DNA of 64,000 nucleotides from Bryoerythrophyllum caledonicum (taxonomy: Eukaryota; Streptophyta; Bryopsida; Pottiales; Pottiaceae), in assembly GCA_963971425.1 (NCBI GenBank), contig OZ020517.1, positions 13,890,501-13,954,500 of the forward strand, given 5' to 3'. The position numbers and the translations under genes were made by a program. Under the pieces are notes generated by a model that saw only the letters and a list, made by a program, of their open reading frames with translations, was not told where the DNA came from and searched no databases. This document shows, one piece after another, positions 47,203 to 59,021 of the stretch. Within the stretch, counting starts at the first letter, position 1. Each line of letters begins with the position of its first letter.

Positions 47203-48248
47203 CTACTCGTCATCCTCTTCTTCATCATCATCACCACCGGAAGCCTTCTTGGACGCAGCCTTCGCGTTCTTGCGCTTCACTCTTCCAGGTCTGCCACCAC
47301 CAAGTGGACTCGACAGAGCGAAGTCGATATGCTTCTGGCTGTCGACGCGGACCATGAATGATGGAACATCAACGATCTGCTTGCCGACCCTGCAAGTCAA
47401 AGAATACGAAATGAGAACTTCGGAATAAACCCTAAAAGTACGAGAATCGACAAAAATGCTCGTATTAAAGACGCTGCAAAATTCTCGACAAGTACGATTT
47501 GTTCTCTAAAAAACCCGCTCGCATTGTTATTGCTAACTAAAGAATCATGTCCAACCGAATGCACCCGCGTTGCACCTAAAGGCAACATCACGACCACTGA
47601 AAGCACTGACCTGATGTGACGCTGCTTGATGAGGACACGGGCATGATGGATGGACTTGGCCATGCCAGACTTGAAGACAAGAGTCTGCAGCCTCCGCTCT
47701 AAGAAGCTCTCCACAGTGAGCGCCAGCACGTAATCGAGCTTGTTCTGGCTCTCATCGAGCAGCCCATACCTGTTCATGCGCCGCAAAAGCGCCTCTCCCT
47801 CAAAGATACGACGAGTGCTCTTCTCGTCCAAGGTCAACAACATACGCGCATTATTGCGGACACGACTCAGAGCGTACTGCACCCTCCACAGCTCGCGCTT
47901 GTTGCGCAGACCATACTCACCGACCAGCTTCAGCTCCGCATCCAACCGCTCCTTCTCGAACGGCCTGCGCGGCTTCTTGAAAGTCTTCCCATCTACACAC
48001 AAAAAAAAACCGAATCAGCAAAACCCCAAACCCTAACACACCATCACATGAGTCCACCACCACATCTATCTGCTCACAAAACAAAACTTAAACCCTGGCT
48101 CCACGTCAAAATCTTCCCAAACCCTAGAATGATCGAAAGATGCCAGTTCCGGGGAAATATGCGGTAAATACAGGCTCGTTGGCACGGCGAGAGGAGGACG
48201 AAGCGGGAGAGGAGACTTACAATTGCGGAAGGAGGCGACGTGCACCAT
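47203..48248 (-). CDS. RPS9: 40S ribosomal protein S9 (uS4), 3 exons
   Basis: Early-assembling small-subunit rRNA-binding protein. Exons are 48248-48221 (MVHVASFRN and one base), 47992-47611 and 47389-47203, giving 198 residues, the family length. Features: [20 protein letters not shown], the S4 RNA-binding fold with [20 protein letters not shown] and [37 protein letters not shown], a basic stretch [14 protein letters not shown] and an acidic tail [11 protein letters not shown]. All junctions are in frame with GT-AG borders. CCCTAACCCTAG at about 48363-48374, upstream of the start, is a telomere/telo-box-like motif. It appears intact. Confidence 0.97.
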
Positions 48249-48844
48249 GCTGATGTGTGAAAGTTGCGGGGCTTCCGCCTTGAGCAGAGGAAGGCGAGCT
48301 GAAAAAGAGAGGGATCAGCGCGGGCTTTGCCTGGCCTTCTACCCACCGGATCGCTCCTTCAACCCTAACCCTAGACCACTGGATCTGAGCCGTTCGATCG
48401 GAGATGGTTGATCTACGGCTCTGCGTGGCCGGCTCATAAATTACATCAGGGAAAATACCGAATCAATGAGTCAATGTAAGAACAGGTAAATGTATGAAAC
48501 TTACCGTCTACTGGTTTTAACCCTTGAACGTCAGAAGGTGCTTATTGGTGGCCACAGTATTCTACACGTATGGTGTCGTATTTGAACATGATAAGGTTTC
48601 AAGAAGAACTTAGAAGAACGCCGGTCTCTGAAAGAGGTCGGCGTGAATAAAGTGTCTGTTTGTTCCACCACTAAGACCATGCCCACCAGACAAGGAATTA
48701 GTAGTATGGAATTACTTCCCCTTCTTGAGGATAGACACTATATAACTAGTGACCGAAACACACCAAAACCGATTGTAGCAAAGAAAAAACAAAGGCAATG
48801 GAGGGGGGAGGAAAGAAGAGAAGGGTAGGGAGGTGGGAGAATTT

Positions 48845-50035
48845 TTAAGCGAGTAGGGAGTATAGAGGTATTTGGTAGGCTAGAGTGAGAAGGTATGTAG
48901 AGTGGGGTAGGTGTGATTTTATGGAGGTGTCTTCAATGTTTGGGAGGTCTTGTAGTAGTATGGACATAGCGAGAGGGGGAAGTAGTTCCATACTATTAAT
49001 TCCTTGTCTGGTGGGCACGGTCTTAGTGGTGGTGCGAACAGACACTTTATTCACGCTGGTCCCCTTGGGAGACTGGCGTTCTTCTTCTTCTTCCTTGTCT
49101 GGTGGGCATGGTCTAAGTGGTGGAACAAACAAACACTTTATTCACGCCGACCCCTTAGGAGACCGGCGTTCTTCTTCTTCTATGAACATAGCATGTTGAA
49201 TTATAGTATTGTTAATATTTTTGAAGGTATTTTTAATTGAATCAATGGGGATTTTAAAAGCTTCTACAAGGATTTTCATAGATGGGATGAAGGTAGTGGC
49301 ACAAGCGCTAGGTGTGATGACAATAAAAGGGTCCGCTTTCCATCTAAGTGCTATGATGTCATCAATAAGGGGTTGGTATTTTTCTGTTTTGTTTTTTAAT
49401 GTTTCCGGGGAAAATTTGTCATTACAATATGTAAATTTGATGAATTGAATGAAGAGGTCTTGGTTTATGTGGTCGGGTGTGGGATCATTGTATTGTAGGC
49501 CTCTAATGCAGAGTATGTCCGGTTTGAGTCGGGCAATACAATGACAACGTTGAGTTTCACATGTGCAAGAGTAGCCATGGGGGGGGCATGTTTTCTTATG
49601 GATTGTTGTTAAAGGTTCTGGCATTCATGAGTATAAACATCGAGATTCGTTATATGAGGTGATTAATTTCCGAATTTCCCATGTCGCTTTGTTATGTTGT
49701 TTGACGATTAGGGAATGTATGTGGTGGTTTTGGCATTTGAGTAGAACGTGGAGCGATGTATCCGAGTCTGTGGAGGAGCAAATAGGACATGTTATGGATG
49801 CAAATCTTTCTACTCCAAAGAAGAGTTGTTTTCTAGCATTTGCCATGTAGTGGTCGGTACGGAATTTGATAAGGCATGTTATTTGTGGGTTGGAAATGGT
49901 AGGATTTTCTTGGAAATTTGTAGAGAGTTTGTTGTTTGTATTATTATTGCATGTCCATTTCTCTCTGTTGGGAAGATTTTCTGAAATTAGGTCAAGGTCG
50001 TTGTTGAGGTCTTGTTTTTTGAGATATTTGCCCAA
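48845..50035 (-). pseudogene. LINE ORF2 C-terminal region with zinc-knuckle-like segment
   Basis: Readable parts are HYMANARKQLFFGVERF, ITCPICSSTDSDTSLHVLLK followed by CQNHH (a Cys2-His-Cys-like knuckle), KATWEIRKL, CHCIARLKPDILCIRG, FIKFTYCNDKFSPETLKNK and KYQPLIDDIIALRW. The frame ends in HAM, where a retroposon is inserted. After the insertion (48960 downwards) the LINE frame continues as SILLQDLPNIEDTSIKS to 48845. The knuckle and endonuclease-like C-terminal features match LINE-type elements, though the exact clade is not assigned. Confidence 0.7.
48971..49181 (+). mobile_element. 5'-truncated retroposon with 11-bp TSD inside the LINE
   Basis: The inserted segment carries the SINE/LINE 3' tail in plus orientation, with an internal tandem duplication of about 100 bp (the TCTGGTGGGCACGGTCT unit twice), and ends in (TTC)n at 49181. 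It is flanked by ATGGACATAGC (48960-48970) and ATGAACATAGC (49182-49192), a target duplication with one mismatch. It interrupts the LINE's last coding part in the opposite orientation. Confidence 0.85.
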
Positions 50036-50742
50036 GAATCGAACAAGGCATTTGTTGGGGGTGGCTTCCTTGGAGGGCCAATCTTCTTTTCGGAAAAATA
50101 TGGGGTAGCATGGGCGTGTTTATATGGGTATTTGGCATTTTTATGTGATTTTTCTCTACCTTCTTTTGCTTATTTATAGGCTTATTTATTTCCTCCAATA
50201 TTAGTATGAACTCTAACTTTACGAAGGGTTGTAAATTGCATTTAGTTATGTAGCATTTGGGCCATGGACATTAATATGGTTTGGTCGGGATGACTATTAT
50301 GGATGGTAGGGTGAATTATTTGGATGTTAAGTTAATAGAGTACATTTATATAATCACTGAATATGAGTGCGGGTTTGTTGGGGTTTTTTGTTGTGATGAT
50401 TTGTAGTGTTTTGAAGATGGCATCATTTATGCTCTGATGATATTTTGGAGTCCATAGAATCTTTATGCTAATTCAATTTCTTTAATAGGGTTGTATATAC
50501 CATATCCAACTTTTTCTCTTCGCCAATTTCCAAGACTAATTTCTTTTGGTTCTTTGAAGGATCCATAGGTGTAGTAGCTATATGTTGGATCAAATTTAGG
50601 GGGAGGTGTGTTTGGTAGTTAGGGAGGAGGGAGGGGTTTCAAGGTAGTTTATTATATTGTTGGTGTGTTTTAGTTCTGACCATTTTTTGTTACAATTTAG
50701 TGGGGTTTGGGTGGGTCTTGGTGGGGCTTTTTCTGTGTATAG

Positions 50743-51860
50743 TCAAGGTATGTTTTCAATATTTGATATGGAAGTGAGTGCGACAAGTTGTTCTAGAGTG
50801 CCAATGGTTTGATTTTGGTGATGGACACATATTATTTGTAATGTAGATGGTTTGAGCCGAGGCTTTTTGAGTTTGGGTGGAATAGTCGCTTCTTTGTTTT
50901 GTACTGAATTTTCTTTAAATTGTGCTATGATATAGGAGTCTGGAAATGGCCATGAGTATTGATCAAAGTTATGGTACCAGTTTCTATCCGGTGTAATAAT
51001 GAGAACAAGGGTGTGGTTTGGATCGTGTTTGGCAGCAAGATGGGCCCAATGTAGTGCTTGATGTGTTTTATTTTCATTTTGGAGGTGTGCTATTCCATTA
51101 CCGATCCATTTGTGGTCGAAAGCTTTTCCCAAGGAACCAAATATTTTGTCCCTCCTAAGAGATGAGTAGAATTTTGTGAGTTTGGTGGAGCAGTTGACAG
51201 AGGATAAAAAGTATGAATGTTGGATGTTGAAAGATGCAATTAATGAGTCTAGGATGGGTGTGGGTAGTGTGTATTGTGCAAATTTGAGGGGGTTAATTTT
51301 TGGGATTTTATATTTATATCTTTGGTATAGCCAATTAATTTCAGTTTCAAATGATTGAGTGGTTTGTTCAATGTTTGTAGGAGTTTGTAGTTTCATGTTT
51401 ATTGATTCCATAGCCATTGGAGTCTAGTGATACAAAAGGTGAATAAATGTCTGCAATTATCTTTGTAAAAGATGTGCTTGGTCGTTATTTATTCTAATTG
51501 TGTTAGATGATGTGAGAATGTCATTTTTGGGGTTACATTTTGTTGTATAGATGTTTAGCAGGGGGATAATTATAGGTGGGGTAACGGATCTTGAGTCTTG
51601 AAGTTGTTCTTGAAGGTAGTAGGCTTGAATGATTTCAGGGTAAAATTTGTTTTGGGTTCTTTGATAATAGTGTGTTCTCTTTTGGTATTGTATGTGGGGA
51701 TGTTACAGTCGTGCCATGGGAGGAGGCTTCTTTGGAGGAGCCATTTGATGTAGATATTATTGTTGTGTTGCCATTGGCACAAATATTTGGTATTGTTCTT
51801 TTTTATGTTGTTAGAGTCGGTGTGTTGCTCATGTCTATGGTCTATAATGTTATTGATGGA
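50743..51860 (-). pseudogene. LINE ORF2 linker region, unknown domain
   Basis: A 224-codon open stretch (51417-50743) reads LYQRYKYKIPKINPLKFA, GKAFDHKWIGNGIAHLQ, LHWAHLAAKHDPNHTLVLI, TPDRNWYHNFDQYSWPFPD and LQIICVHHQNQTIGTLEQL. Upstream, 51782-51570 reads WLLQRSLLPWHDCN. The NHTLVLIITPDRNWY part resembles a domain that accompanies LINE-type reverse transcriptases in some plants and algae. I have no name for it. It carries the longest intact frame left in this LINE. Confidence 0.6.
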
Positions 51861-51879
51861 GTATGAGGTAGGGTTTTTA

Positions 51880-52800
51880 ACCTGTAAGGTACCGTGACAG
51901 GTTCATATCAAAAACACTTAAAAATAGTTGGATTCTAGTGCAATGAATAAAAAAGGAAACAAAAACTTTTGTTTCTAATTTTGACTGTAGGATCTCAAAT
52001 AAGACTAATTCAGTAATATACTCAAAAAAATTCATAAACTTTGACCGCACGGATTGAAAGATTATAATGTTTAAAGTCAAATAGGTGGTTCATTTTCTTC
52101 CCTGCGTCAGTGGATCAACAGACTTTGACTTCACTTGGTGTCAAAGCTTTGCACTACACAAGCTCTAATTTCATCACTATTGTGTTACGCATGATGTTAG
52201 TTCCTTACACACCAAATTTTAGAGGTAGAGGAGGGGTGTAGCATATTCAGAACAAACGTACAAGGAGTGGAGGTTCAAGAATTGCCAATTCGCGTTTTAG
52301 TTTTTTTGAAATCAATATGTTTTAGATTCATAATCCAAATGGTCAATAAGAAGAATTACACTACATATTGTAGTGAGAAAAAAAAGTATAAGAAATAAAA
52401 ATCTCTAAGTTTTAAGTGGAAAAGAAGAAGTTTTTCTGGTACCTTGTCTAACAATGTGTGAAAATGTTTGACTTGAGTGTATATGCAATTTTTCACTAAG
52501 GACAAGAACTTTTGTTTGACACTATGGATAGAAAAAATATTACTTGCTAGTATTGAAAATCTCACATTCAATAGAGTGTCCTAGCAAAAGTTTTTTGAGG
52601 TGTCCGAAGTGCCCACTCTCCTCATTTGAAGTTCAAACCCTATAACTTTTTCATTATATGTCGGATTTAGGAAAAATTTGTTCTCCCACTGAGGACTTAG
52701 TAGTTTCCTTCTACAGTAAAAATTTCAAAGTGGAATGTTGGAAATTGACACCGTAGGAACTTGACCAAACTTTCAAAAAGCTCATTTTTAATACGTGGTC
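51880..52800. other. possible insertion within the LINE
   Basis: This about 0.9-kb AT-rich stretch shows no LINE-like protein text on the minus strand, whereas both flanks do. It contains GGTGTCCGAAGTGCCCACTC near 52599, but no clear inverted ends or target duplication could be fixed. Confidence 0.3.
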
Positions 52801-53049
52801 TGTTAGGGATTAAGGACGTGTGTATGTGGGGGGGGGGAGGTTAGTGTGGATGAAAAGGTTTGAGGTGAATGTGAGGAGTTGGGAAAATGGTTGGTGTGAG
52901 GATATTTCTAGGGGGGTTGTTGTTGTTGATGGTGATGAATGGGTCTTGAAGTGTGTAAGAATTTGGATGTGTGGTAGAATGGATGTTGCATGTGTGGGGG
53001 CAATTTGTGTGACAAAAGAGTTGTTTGGCAACATTTAGGGCACTTTTTA

Positions 53050-54290
53050 TTAGTTTAGATGGGATATAGTGGATGGCTTGTAGATTTTTAAAGCATGCCT
53101 TTATCGTTTAGAGCCTTTTCGAGTTGTTCGCTTATGCACCAAAATAGGCATTTTTGGAAAGAGAAAGATTGAAGTCCAAATAAATTGTGTGGGAGTTGGT
53201 TATTGCATTTGACATACAATTTGGCATACCTCATATGGTCTTTTGTACAACCATAATTTTTTTATCAAGTTTTTTAATAGCTGGCATAGAGTATGGCACA
53301 ACGTAGAAGTTGTATGATATGCCTGGTCTTATTACCGTGTCAATCATTTTTATTTTTTGTTTCATAGTGGCCGGGACATGTTGTCAGTTCTTTGCATTGT
53401 TTTAATAGTTTTGTGGTTGTGGTATGGATTTGTATTTTGTATTTCAATGAAGGAACAAGGTTTGTGCCTTGGTATAAATATGGTTCGTTTTGGTGTAGTA
53501 CATGGATTGGGTGGTTACGAGAGATGATGTTAGTAGCTTGCAATAGGGCTTTGAAGGAGGTTGGTTCATTTTGAATTTATTTAGATATCCTGTGGCAGCA
53601 CATTTTGGGATGCCAATGTCCATACCAATCCATTTGCAGAATTTATCGATTTTATTGAGTTGTATTTGTAGTGCTTTAAGTATACTAGTTCTGGCGGCAA
53701 GGTTGTCAGAATAAACGGTTGAGTTTATAGTGACTTGTGATGTACCAAAATGATAGCCATTGTTTCTTCTTTGTAATTATTGTAACAATGGTTCCAAAAA
53801 TATAATAAATAGATATGGACTACAAGTATCTTTTTGAATGGTTCTTTGTTGAATGGGGATAGATTGAGTTTTTCCAAAATGTTTGCCAGTGTAGTAGGTT
53901 GAAGATTGGGAGTATATTTTTTCAACAAAGAGTGGTTGCATCAGTTGGGTATCCAAGGTCGGTCATTATTGCTAGGAATCGGGCATGATCAATAGAACCA
54001 AATGCATTTTTGAACTCTATGAATGGAATATATATGTTTTGATGTGTAAAGCGTGCATCTTCTAGCGCTCCTACTATAGTTTGGATTTGTTTAGAAGTAC
54101 TTCTCTCTACTCTAAATCCTTCTTGCCTATTGTGTAGGATTTTGTATTTTTCTCCATATGAGGATAGTATGGAAGTTAGTGTATTTGTGTAGAGTTTGTA
54201 TAATATATTGGCTAATGCAATTGGTATGTGGTTTGGCAATATTGAAGGATCATCTTTTTTATATTATAGAATTGTTGCACTAGTTCTCGA
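53050..54290 (-). pseudogene. LINE reverse transcriptase, catalytically dead
   Basis: The RT palm is readable: IPIALANILYKLYTNTLTSI, RQEGFRVERSTSKQIQTIV, IEFKNAFGSIDHARFLAIM (first catalytic region, FDFK-type now EFKNAF). After a frameshift comes TPNLQPTTLANILEKLNLSP. The usual YADD box reads VYSDNLAAR (about 53715-53695), so the second catalytic aspartate is asparagine. The thumb/C-terminal part follows with QATNIISRNHPIHVL, YSMPAIKKLDKKI and stops. In LINEs this enzyme performs target-primed reverse transcription. This copy cannot. Confidence 0.8.
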
Positions 54291-55063
54291 GGAGGCAGGT
54301 ATTTATTTCTCGAGGAGGCAGGTAATAGTGAGAGAAGAAGAGGAATAAGAGTTTGTGGAATCTCGGGGGCATGTGTTTGAGAGTGGACTTTGGTATTTGG
54401 TCTGGCCCTAGGACTTTGTTATTTCGAAGATTTCAAAGACATGTGTCATAGGTGGCTTGGTTGAAGTAGGTCACCGTAGATGTGTAGTGGAATTTTGGGT
54501 TTGCCACGTTTTTCTAAAATAAATCCGCCAAGGTCGTACCATGATTATTGATGTATTGCACATATTATGCATTCTAATGGATGTTGCGGTTGGTTGTTAC
54601 ATGTGGGTACCGTAGGCTGTTGTTTTTTGTTTGTTAATTAAATATTTCATTTGCAATTTCTTTAGGGCTAGTTAGGATATTGTTATATTGGTCAGTATTA
54701 TAGACTAGAGATAGATATTTGGTGCTATTGAAGAATTTTCTATACATTTTTTTAGGGCTAGTTTCATTAATTTGTTTGTATTTTTAAATGGTCTTTATGA
54801 TGTTTTCTTTGGTGCATGTCGTAGATATTTTTGGGTTTGTGTCATGGCTTTTTGGCAATGAGTGCAATGTTATTTATCCAAGTATGATGGGGTATATGAA
54901 TGGGAAGTTGTGGTGGAAATTGGGTTTGTTGAAGGTTGAGTTTTTTGTTGTTGGTAGGGTGGTTACGCCATTGGAGGTTGTTTTTATAATTCAAATAGTT
55001 TTTTGTATTATATGGTATACAAATAGGTGTTGTTTCCATGTTTTGAAGAGTTTACGGGGTACG

Positions 55064-55556
55064 CAATAACTAGTAAATCGCAAGAGTAGTCAAGCGTCTT
55101 GCACTCTACAAAGAGAGAATCAACAAGTGCAAGTAGTATACAAGAATGCGGAGCCTTTACTAATGATAATCAATCACTTACAAGCAAAGGTAATTTGTCA
55201 TGGGACGTGGCGTCAAGGGCCTCTCCGCATTGTAGTGCTCTAGCGTAGATTAGTTTGTTACTAATATACGATTCTAGAGACGTACGACAACACACCACAT
55301 TCATCCATGGACGATTTTCACCTAATATTTAGGATTGTGTGTGAGCCTATAGCGTCGCACACGTCCTTGACTTGACGTCTTTGTCAAAGTCAAGCTTTGT
55401 GAGTGAACTAAAGAGTGTTTAGTGATTACCTTTGCTTGTTAGTGATGGTTTATCATTAGTACAGGCTTTGCATTCTCTTATACTACTTGCACTTGTTGAT
55501 TCTTCCTTTGTGGAGTGAGACACTTGACTACTCTTGTGATTTATTAGTTATTCACT
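55064..55556. mobile_element. foldback DNA element with ~130-bp terminal inverted repeats
   Basis: The left arm 55064-55192 (AATAACTAGTAAATCGCAAG to AAGCAAAGGTAAT) matches the reverse complement of 55425-55556 with few mismatches. The shared core is AGTAGTCAAG, AATCAACAAGTGCAAGTAGT and CTAATGAT. The ~230-bp centre is unique and no protein is encoded. Long TIRs suggest a Mutator-like or foldback element. No target duplication was clear. A second copy, in inverse orientation, begins near 62590. Confidence 0.8.
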
Positions 55557-55559
55557 TGA

Positions 55560-55915
55560 CAAAGACCTCCACTTATCTCTTTTGTTTCTTCACTAGTTTT
55601 GCATTTGAGAAGTTTTATAAAAATGGAAAGAGTAGGGAAGAGTGGGTTATAGGAATCAATTGTTAGTCACTAGTGTTGGTTGTAATTGAAGAACATTTGA
55701 ATTGGAGTTTTTGAAGAGTTCTTTGAAAAGTATGTTCTGGAATCTAGAGTAAAGTTGTTGTTCGTGCGGAAAAGTTGTTGGACCTAGCTCGAGGAGATTG
55801 GGAAGATTAGATAGGCACTAGGAACTTGGGCAATTCTAGGAATGGAATTGAAGCAGGTCCGAGAATATTTGGGAACGTGCTAGTTTAGGGTTTAGGGTTG
55901 GCAGCCTAGAGCCTC
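55560..55915. other. intergenic or element-flanking DNA
   Basis: No gene is seen. GTTTAGGGTTTAGGG-like text at about 55884-55898 contains telo-box units. Confidence 0.3.
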
Positions 55916-55918
55916 CCT

Positions 55919-58900
55919 TCAACACACGTAGATAGTCACGCAAGTGGCACCAAACGACAAAACATAGGCTACAAACCGAAATAAGAATGTTGAGGTCATT
56001 GGCATGACCCAACAAATATCAACGCTGGCCCTCAGAGAGATTCGGTGCGGCGGTGATACTTGTCGAAAGTCCATCGCCCGCTTGCTCTCATTGGCAGAAG
56101 GCTCCTCGTAAATTTGAGAAGTATAATCCCAAACCATACCCGGACCGCGTGTTCTTAAGGTATAGGACCCTGGGTAGCACATCAACGTGGAAAATGCCCC
56201 TCGAGTGAAGCCAACGCGGTTCACCACCACCAATGGTGGCTCATCAATCTTCGTAACCTCCGTGGAAACACGATGGTTGTCATAGATGTCATCGACCTCA
56301 CGGTGCACGGGTTGTTGCACTTGAGCAAGCGCAAAGGTGAGCTTTGCCAGTGATGCCATGTTGGTCCAAATCTAACGTGGTCGATGGACGTAGAAGCCCA
56401 ACGCCACAACATCTACAAACGTGGAGGGACCAAGAAAGTGGTGGATGTAGGCCCCATCTTCACGCACCTTTGTCCGAGTATCCCTCAATGGGGGTACATT
56501 CACAAAAATGTACCTAGTGTCGTCAATTGGTGGATAGTCCACCACTGAATGAGGATGAGCAAATCCGCAAAGAGATTTGACCGTGGATCATTAAGCTACG
56601 TCCACTCCCCGCCTGTAAATGGCCTTGGCAAGGCCATTCGGCAATAACCAAGTCCACGTGACCTAACCGGCGCAGATCATCCTCACTAATCATCGTCACA
56701 TCACGTGGCAACTTGCCAAAACACCCGCAAGTGGCAGAAAGTGGTTACTGCTCCGGATACAACACTTGATGACGTCGAATGTCATGGTGAGCGGCACAGT
56801 TGGCTGCTGAGCAACTATCCACATCGATGTATTGGCGTACCTTGAGCCCGACCTACAACACATCCGCGAGCCCCGTACCAATACTGGAAAATAACTTCAC
56901 GAGGGTAATTCCCTCATCCAGTGGTCGCAAATGAATAGTACGAGCTATCAACGGAGTGGAAGAGTCCACTGAGAACTGCGAAACATCAAGAGCGTCTACA
57001 ATGTCCCGACTACGACATGTAAGCTCCAATTGGGTTCCTCAAAGAGAAAGTGGATCTTTGCAATGACGTGCAGGGATCTCCACTGATCTATGCTCACGTA
57101 AATCTCCTATCCCCGACATAAAAGCATATGTCTCCTCCAAAAGCGTAGAACCACATGGCAAATTGGATGCCAAAGCATCGCACCTAAATATAGTGTCTAC
57201 TGTGGATGTCACCATGCTAGCTACGAAGACAAGTGGAATCAGCTCCTTTATGCTATCACCGGCAGACCACTTAGGCCTAATCCAAGCCTCCTCCGTCTAG
57301 TTATTCACTCTAAAACCGAGTGGATAAAGCGTTTGCTAATCCATCAAGATGTCGTACTTAGTGGCACCATCCACAACGCACTTGATAGATACGTGGGAGA
57401 CAATGGACCAGATCTTACACGAAACATCAACTGCAATGGATATCGCGTGTAGTCCATGGCCTTCTCCATGCCTCGAATTGATGTCACAATTGTAAATGAA
57501 CAAGGCTCAAGGCCGGAAGCACCTGCATCCAAATCCTGGGCTAGCTGCTCGTCAATCATCACTAGCTAAGCCCCAAAGTCCAACATAATACGCACAAGGT
57601 AGCTCGAGTGGGGTTGTCATCCGTACGGCCAACCACCATGACTCTATCGTCATTCACCAAACGTACCACCGTAGAACTCACACTATAATGCTCTCGTGCT
57701 TGCCAAGCTGCAATGTCAGACAAATAAGCCATTTCAAAGATCAAGGACTGATCCCTAGAGGATTGTTCTCTGGGTGTGGAAGTGGCATTGGCCTCTAACG
57801 CGGAAATAGCCTACGCCGCCAACTTGGCCTGAATTGCCACCAAATCTTCTTCAGTGGATGAAGCCGTCACTGCCTAAGACACCTCCAACAATGGCATGGG
57901 CACCTTGCCCTCCAACATACTACCCGCAAAGAGGAATAAACCTGATAGTTGAAACCCGGTGTCCGAAAGTCGACACTGGCAGATACCAGCAACTGCAACA
58001 ACTTATACGTCAACGTGTGTGCAACATCTCGATGAGAGGAAGCAACTGGTGAAATTGGGATCAGAGTGAAAGCGGCTGTTGAAGTAGCCGATCGATGATG
58101 CTGAACGAAAAAAGTAATCGGTATTGATCAATGTGGTCTAGCAAACCCGTGTAGTGTGGACATCCACTATCAATCGGCACAAAGGGTAAAGGTGCCACTA
58201 CGTGTGTAGTAGTCTGAGCACAACTTGCAACTGCTGCCACCACCTCCCTTGAAGGGCCATACAAGTAACAATCTAGAGCTGAAGATGAGCCCTGACCTCT
58301 CAACGGAGGCCGTGTGTCTAGCACTTGCTCCAAAGAGGCCATCGTGCTCATCTGCTTCTTCAGCTCTGCCAGTTTTGCTTGAAGTATCTTTACCACATCG
58401 GAATGAGCAGCTGCACCCTAGGCGCTTGTTTCGGTGAAAAACAAAATAGTTTTCATCACTGTGGCCATTTTTGCTACGGCGGAAGGTCACAGTCTTCTTC
58501 CCTTTGCCCCAAGCCTTCTCCCTAGGCTTGGCCCTTTCGGCCTTGGGCTTCACCTTGCTTGCTCCTGCTTCCTTCCTCATGGAACTATTCGGGTCCCTCT
58601 TTGTGTGACCATCTTCCCTACAAGCCCAACAATGCACAACCTTTTTTGGTTGTGCCTCCGCGAAGCTACCAGTCGCAGTGGCAAGCTTCTTGGGCTTAGG
58701 AGCGTCTATCAGCGCCGGGACCAAATCTGTGGCCTCGCTCACGCCCAATGCTCTATCAAGCGCTTCTACCTTGGCCAATGCTTGCGCCAAAGTGGCGTTG
58801 CCGTGATACCAAAAAAGAAGACGTGGACCAATCAACTCTACCATCCTCTTATCCAGCTTGGAGATGAAGATCTTAATTAGCTGGCGCTGCGTAATTACAT

Positions 58901-59021
58901 AATCGGCCTCCACTTACAATCATGCCAACCGGGTATACATATTAGTGCAAGGGATATCTTCCTTCTATGGCGGAAATCCTGGATGCGATGCATATGATCA
59001 CACATGAATCCCCATATTCCA
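55919..59021 (-). pseudogene. gag-protease retroelement relic, C-terminal part
   Basis: Minus-strand frames carry gag text: VEADYVITQRQLIKIFISKLDKR, RPLLFWYHGNATLAQALAKVE, then a zinc knuckle CWACREDGHTKRD in which the final Cys is lost (Pro), and a Lys-rich linker. Farther on, retropepsin-like text reads VVRLVNDDRVMVVGRTDDNP and IDEQLAQDLDAGASGLEPCS, without an intact DTG/DSG triad found. A 146-codon open frame at 56359-55919 (MASLAKLTFALAQVQQPVHR) has no recognised domain. Stops and shifts are many. No reverse transcriptase or clear LTRs were found, so this is an LTR-type or related element reduced to gag-pro. Confidence 0.65.

Larger units (their letters stand above)
48597..55039 (-). mobile_element. 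degenerate LINE (non-LTR retrotransposon), about 6.4 kb
   Basis: Minus-strand protein fragments follow in the order of a plant LINE ORF2: reverse transcriptase palm (54290-53690), RT C-terminal part (53543-53050), a linker (51782-50743), a Cys/His segment (50035-49625) and the C-terminus (49624-48845). The 3' end at about 48597-48745 reads TTATTCACGCCGACCTC, then GAGACCGGCG and TTC-rich DNA, a stem-loop plus TTC tail shared with the SINEs. All coding parts carry stops or frameshifts. At 51880-52800 about 0.9 kb looks foreign to the LINE and may be a nested insertion. The 5' limit is uncertain. Confidence 0.85.

Noticed and set aside
48643-48828. Small plus-strand frame after RPS9
   Set aside because: It translates the antisense of the LINE 3' end. 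Similar frames appear in every tail copy.
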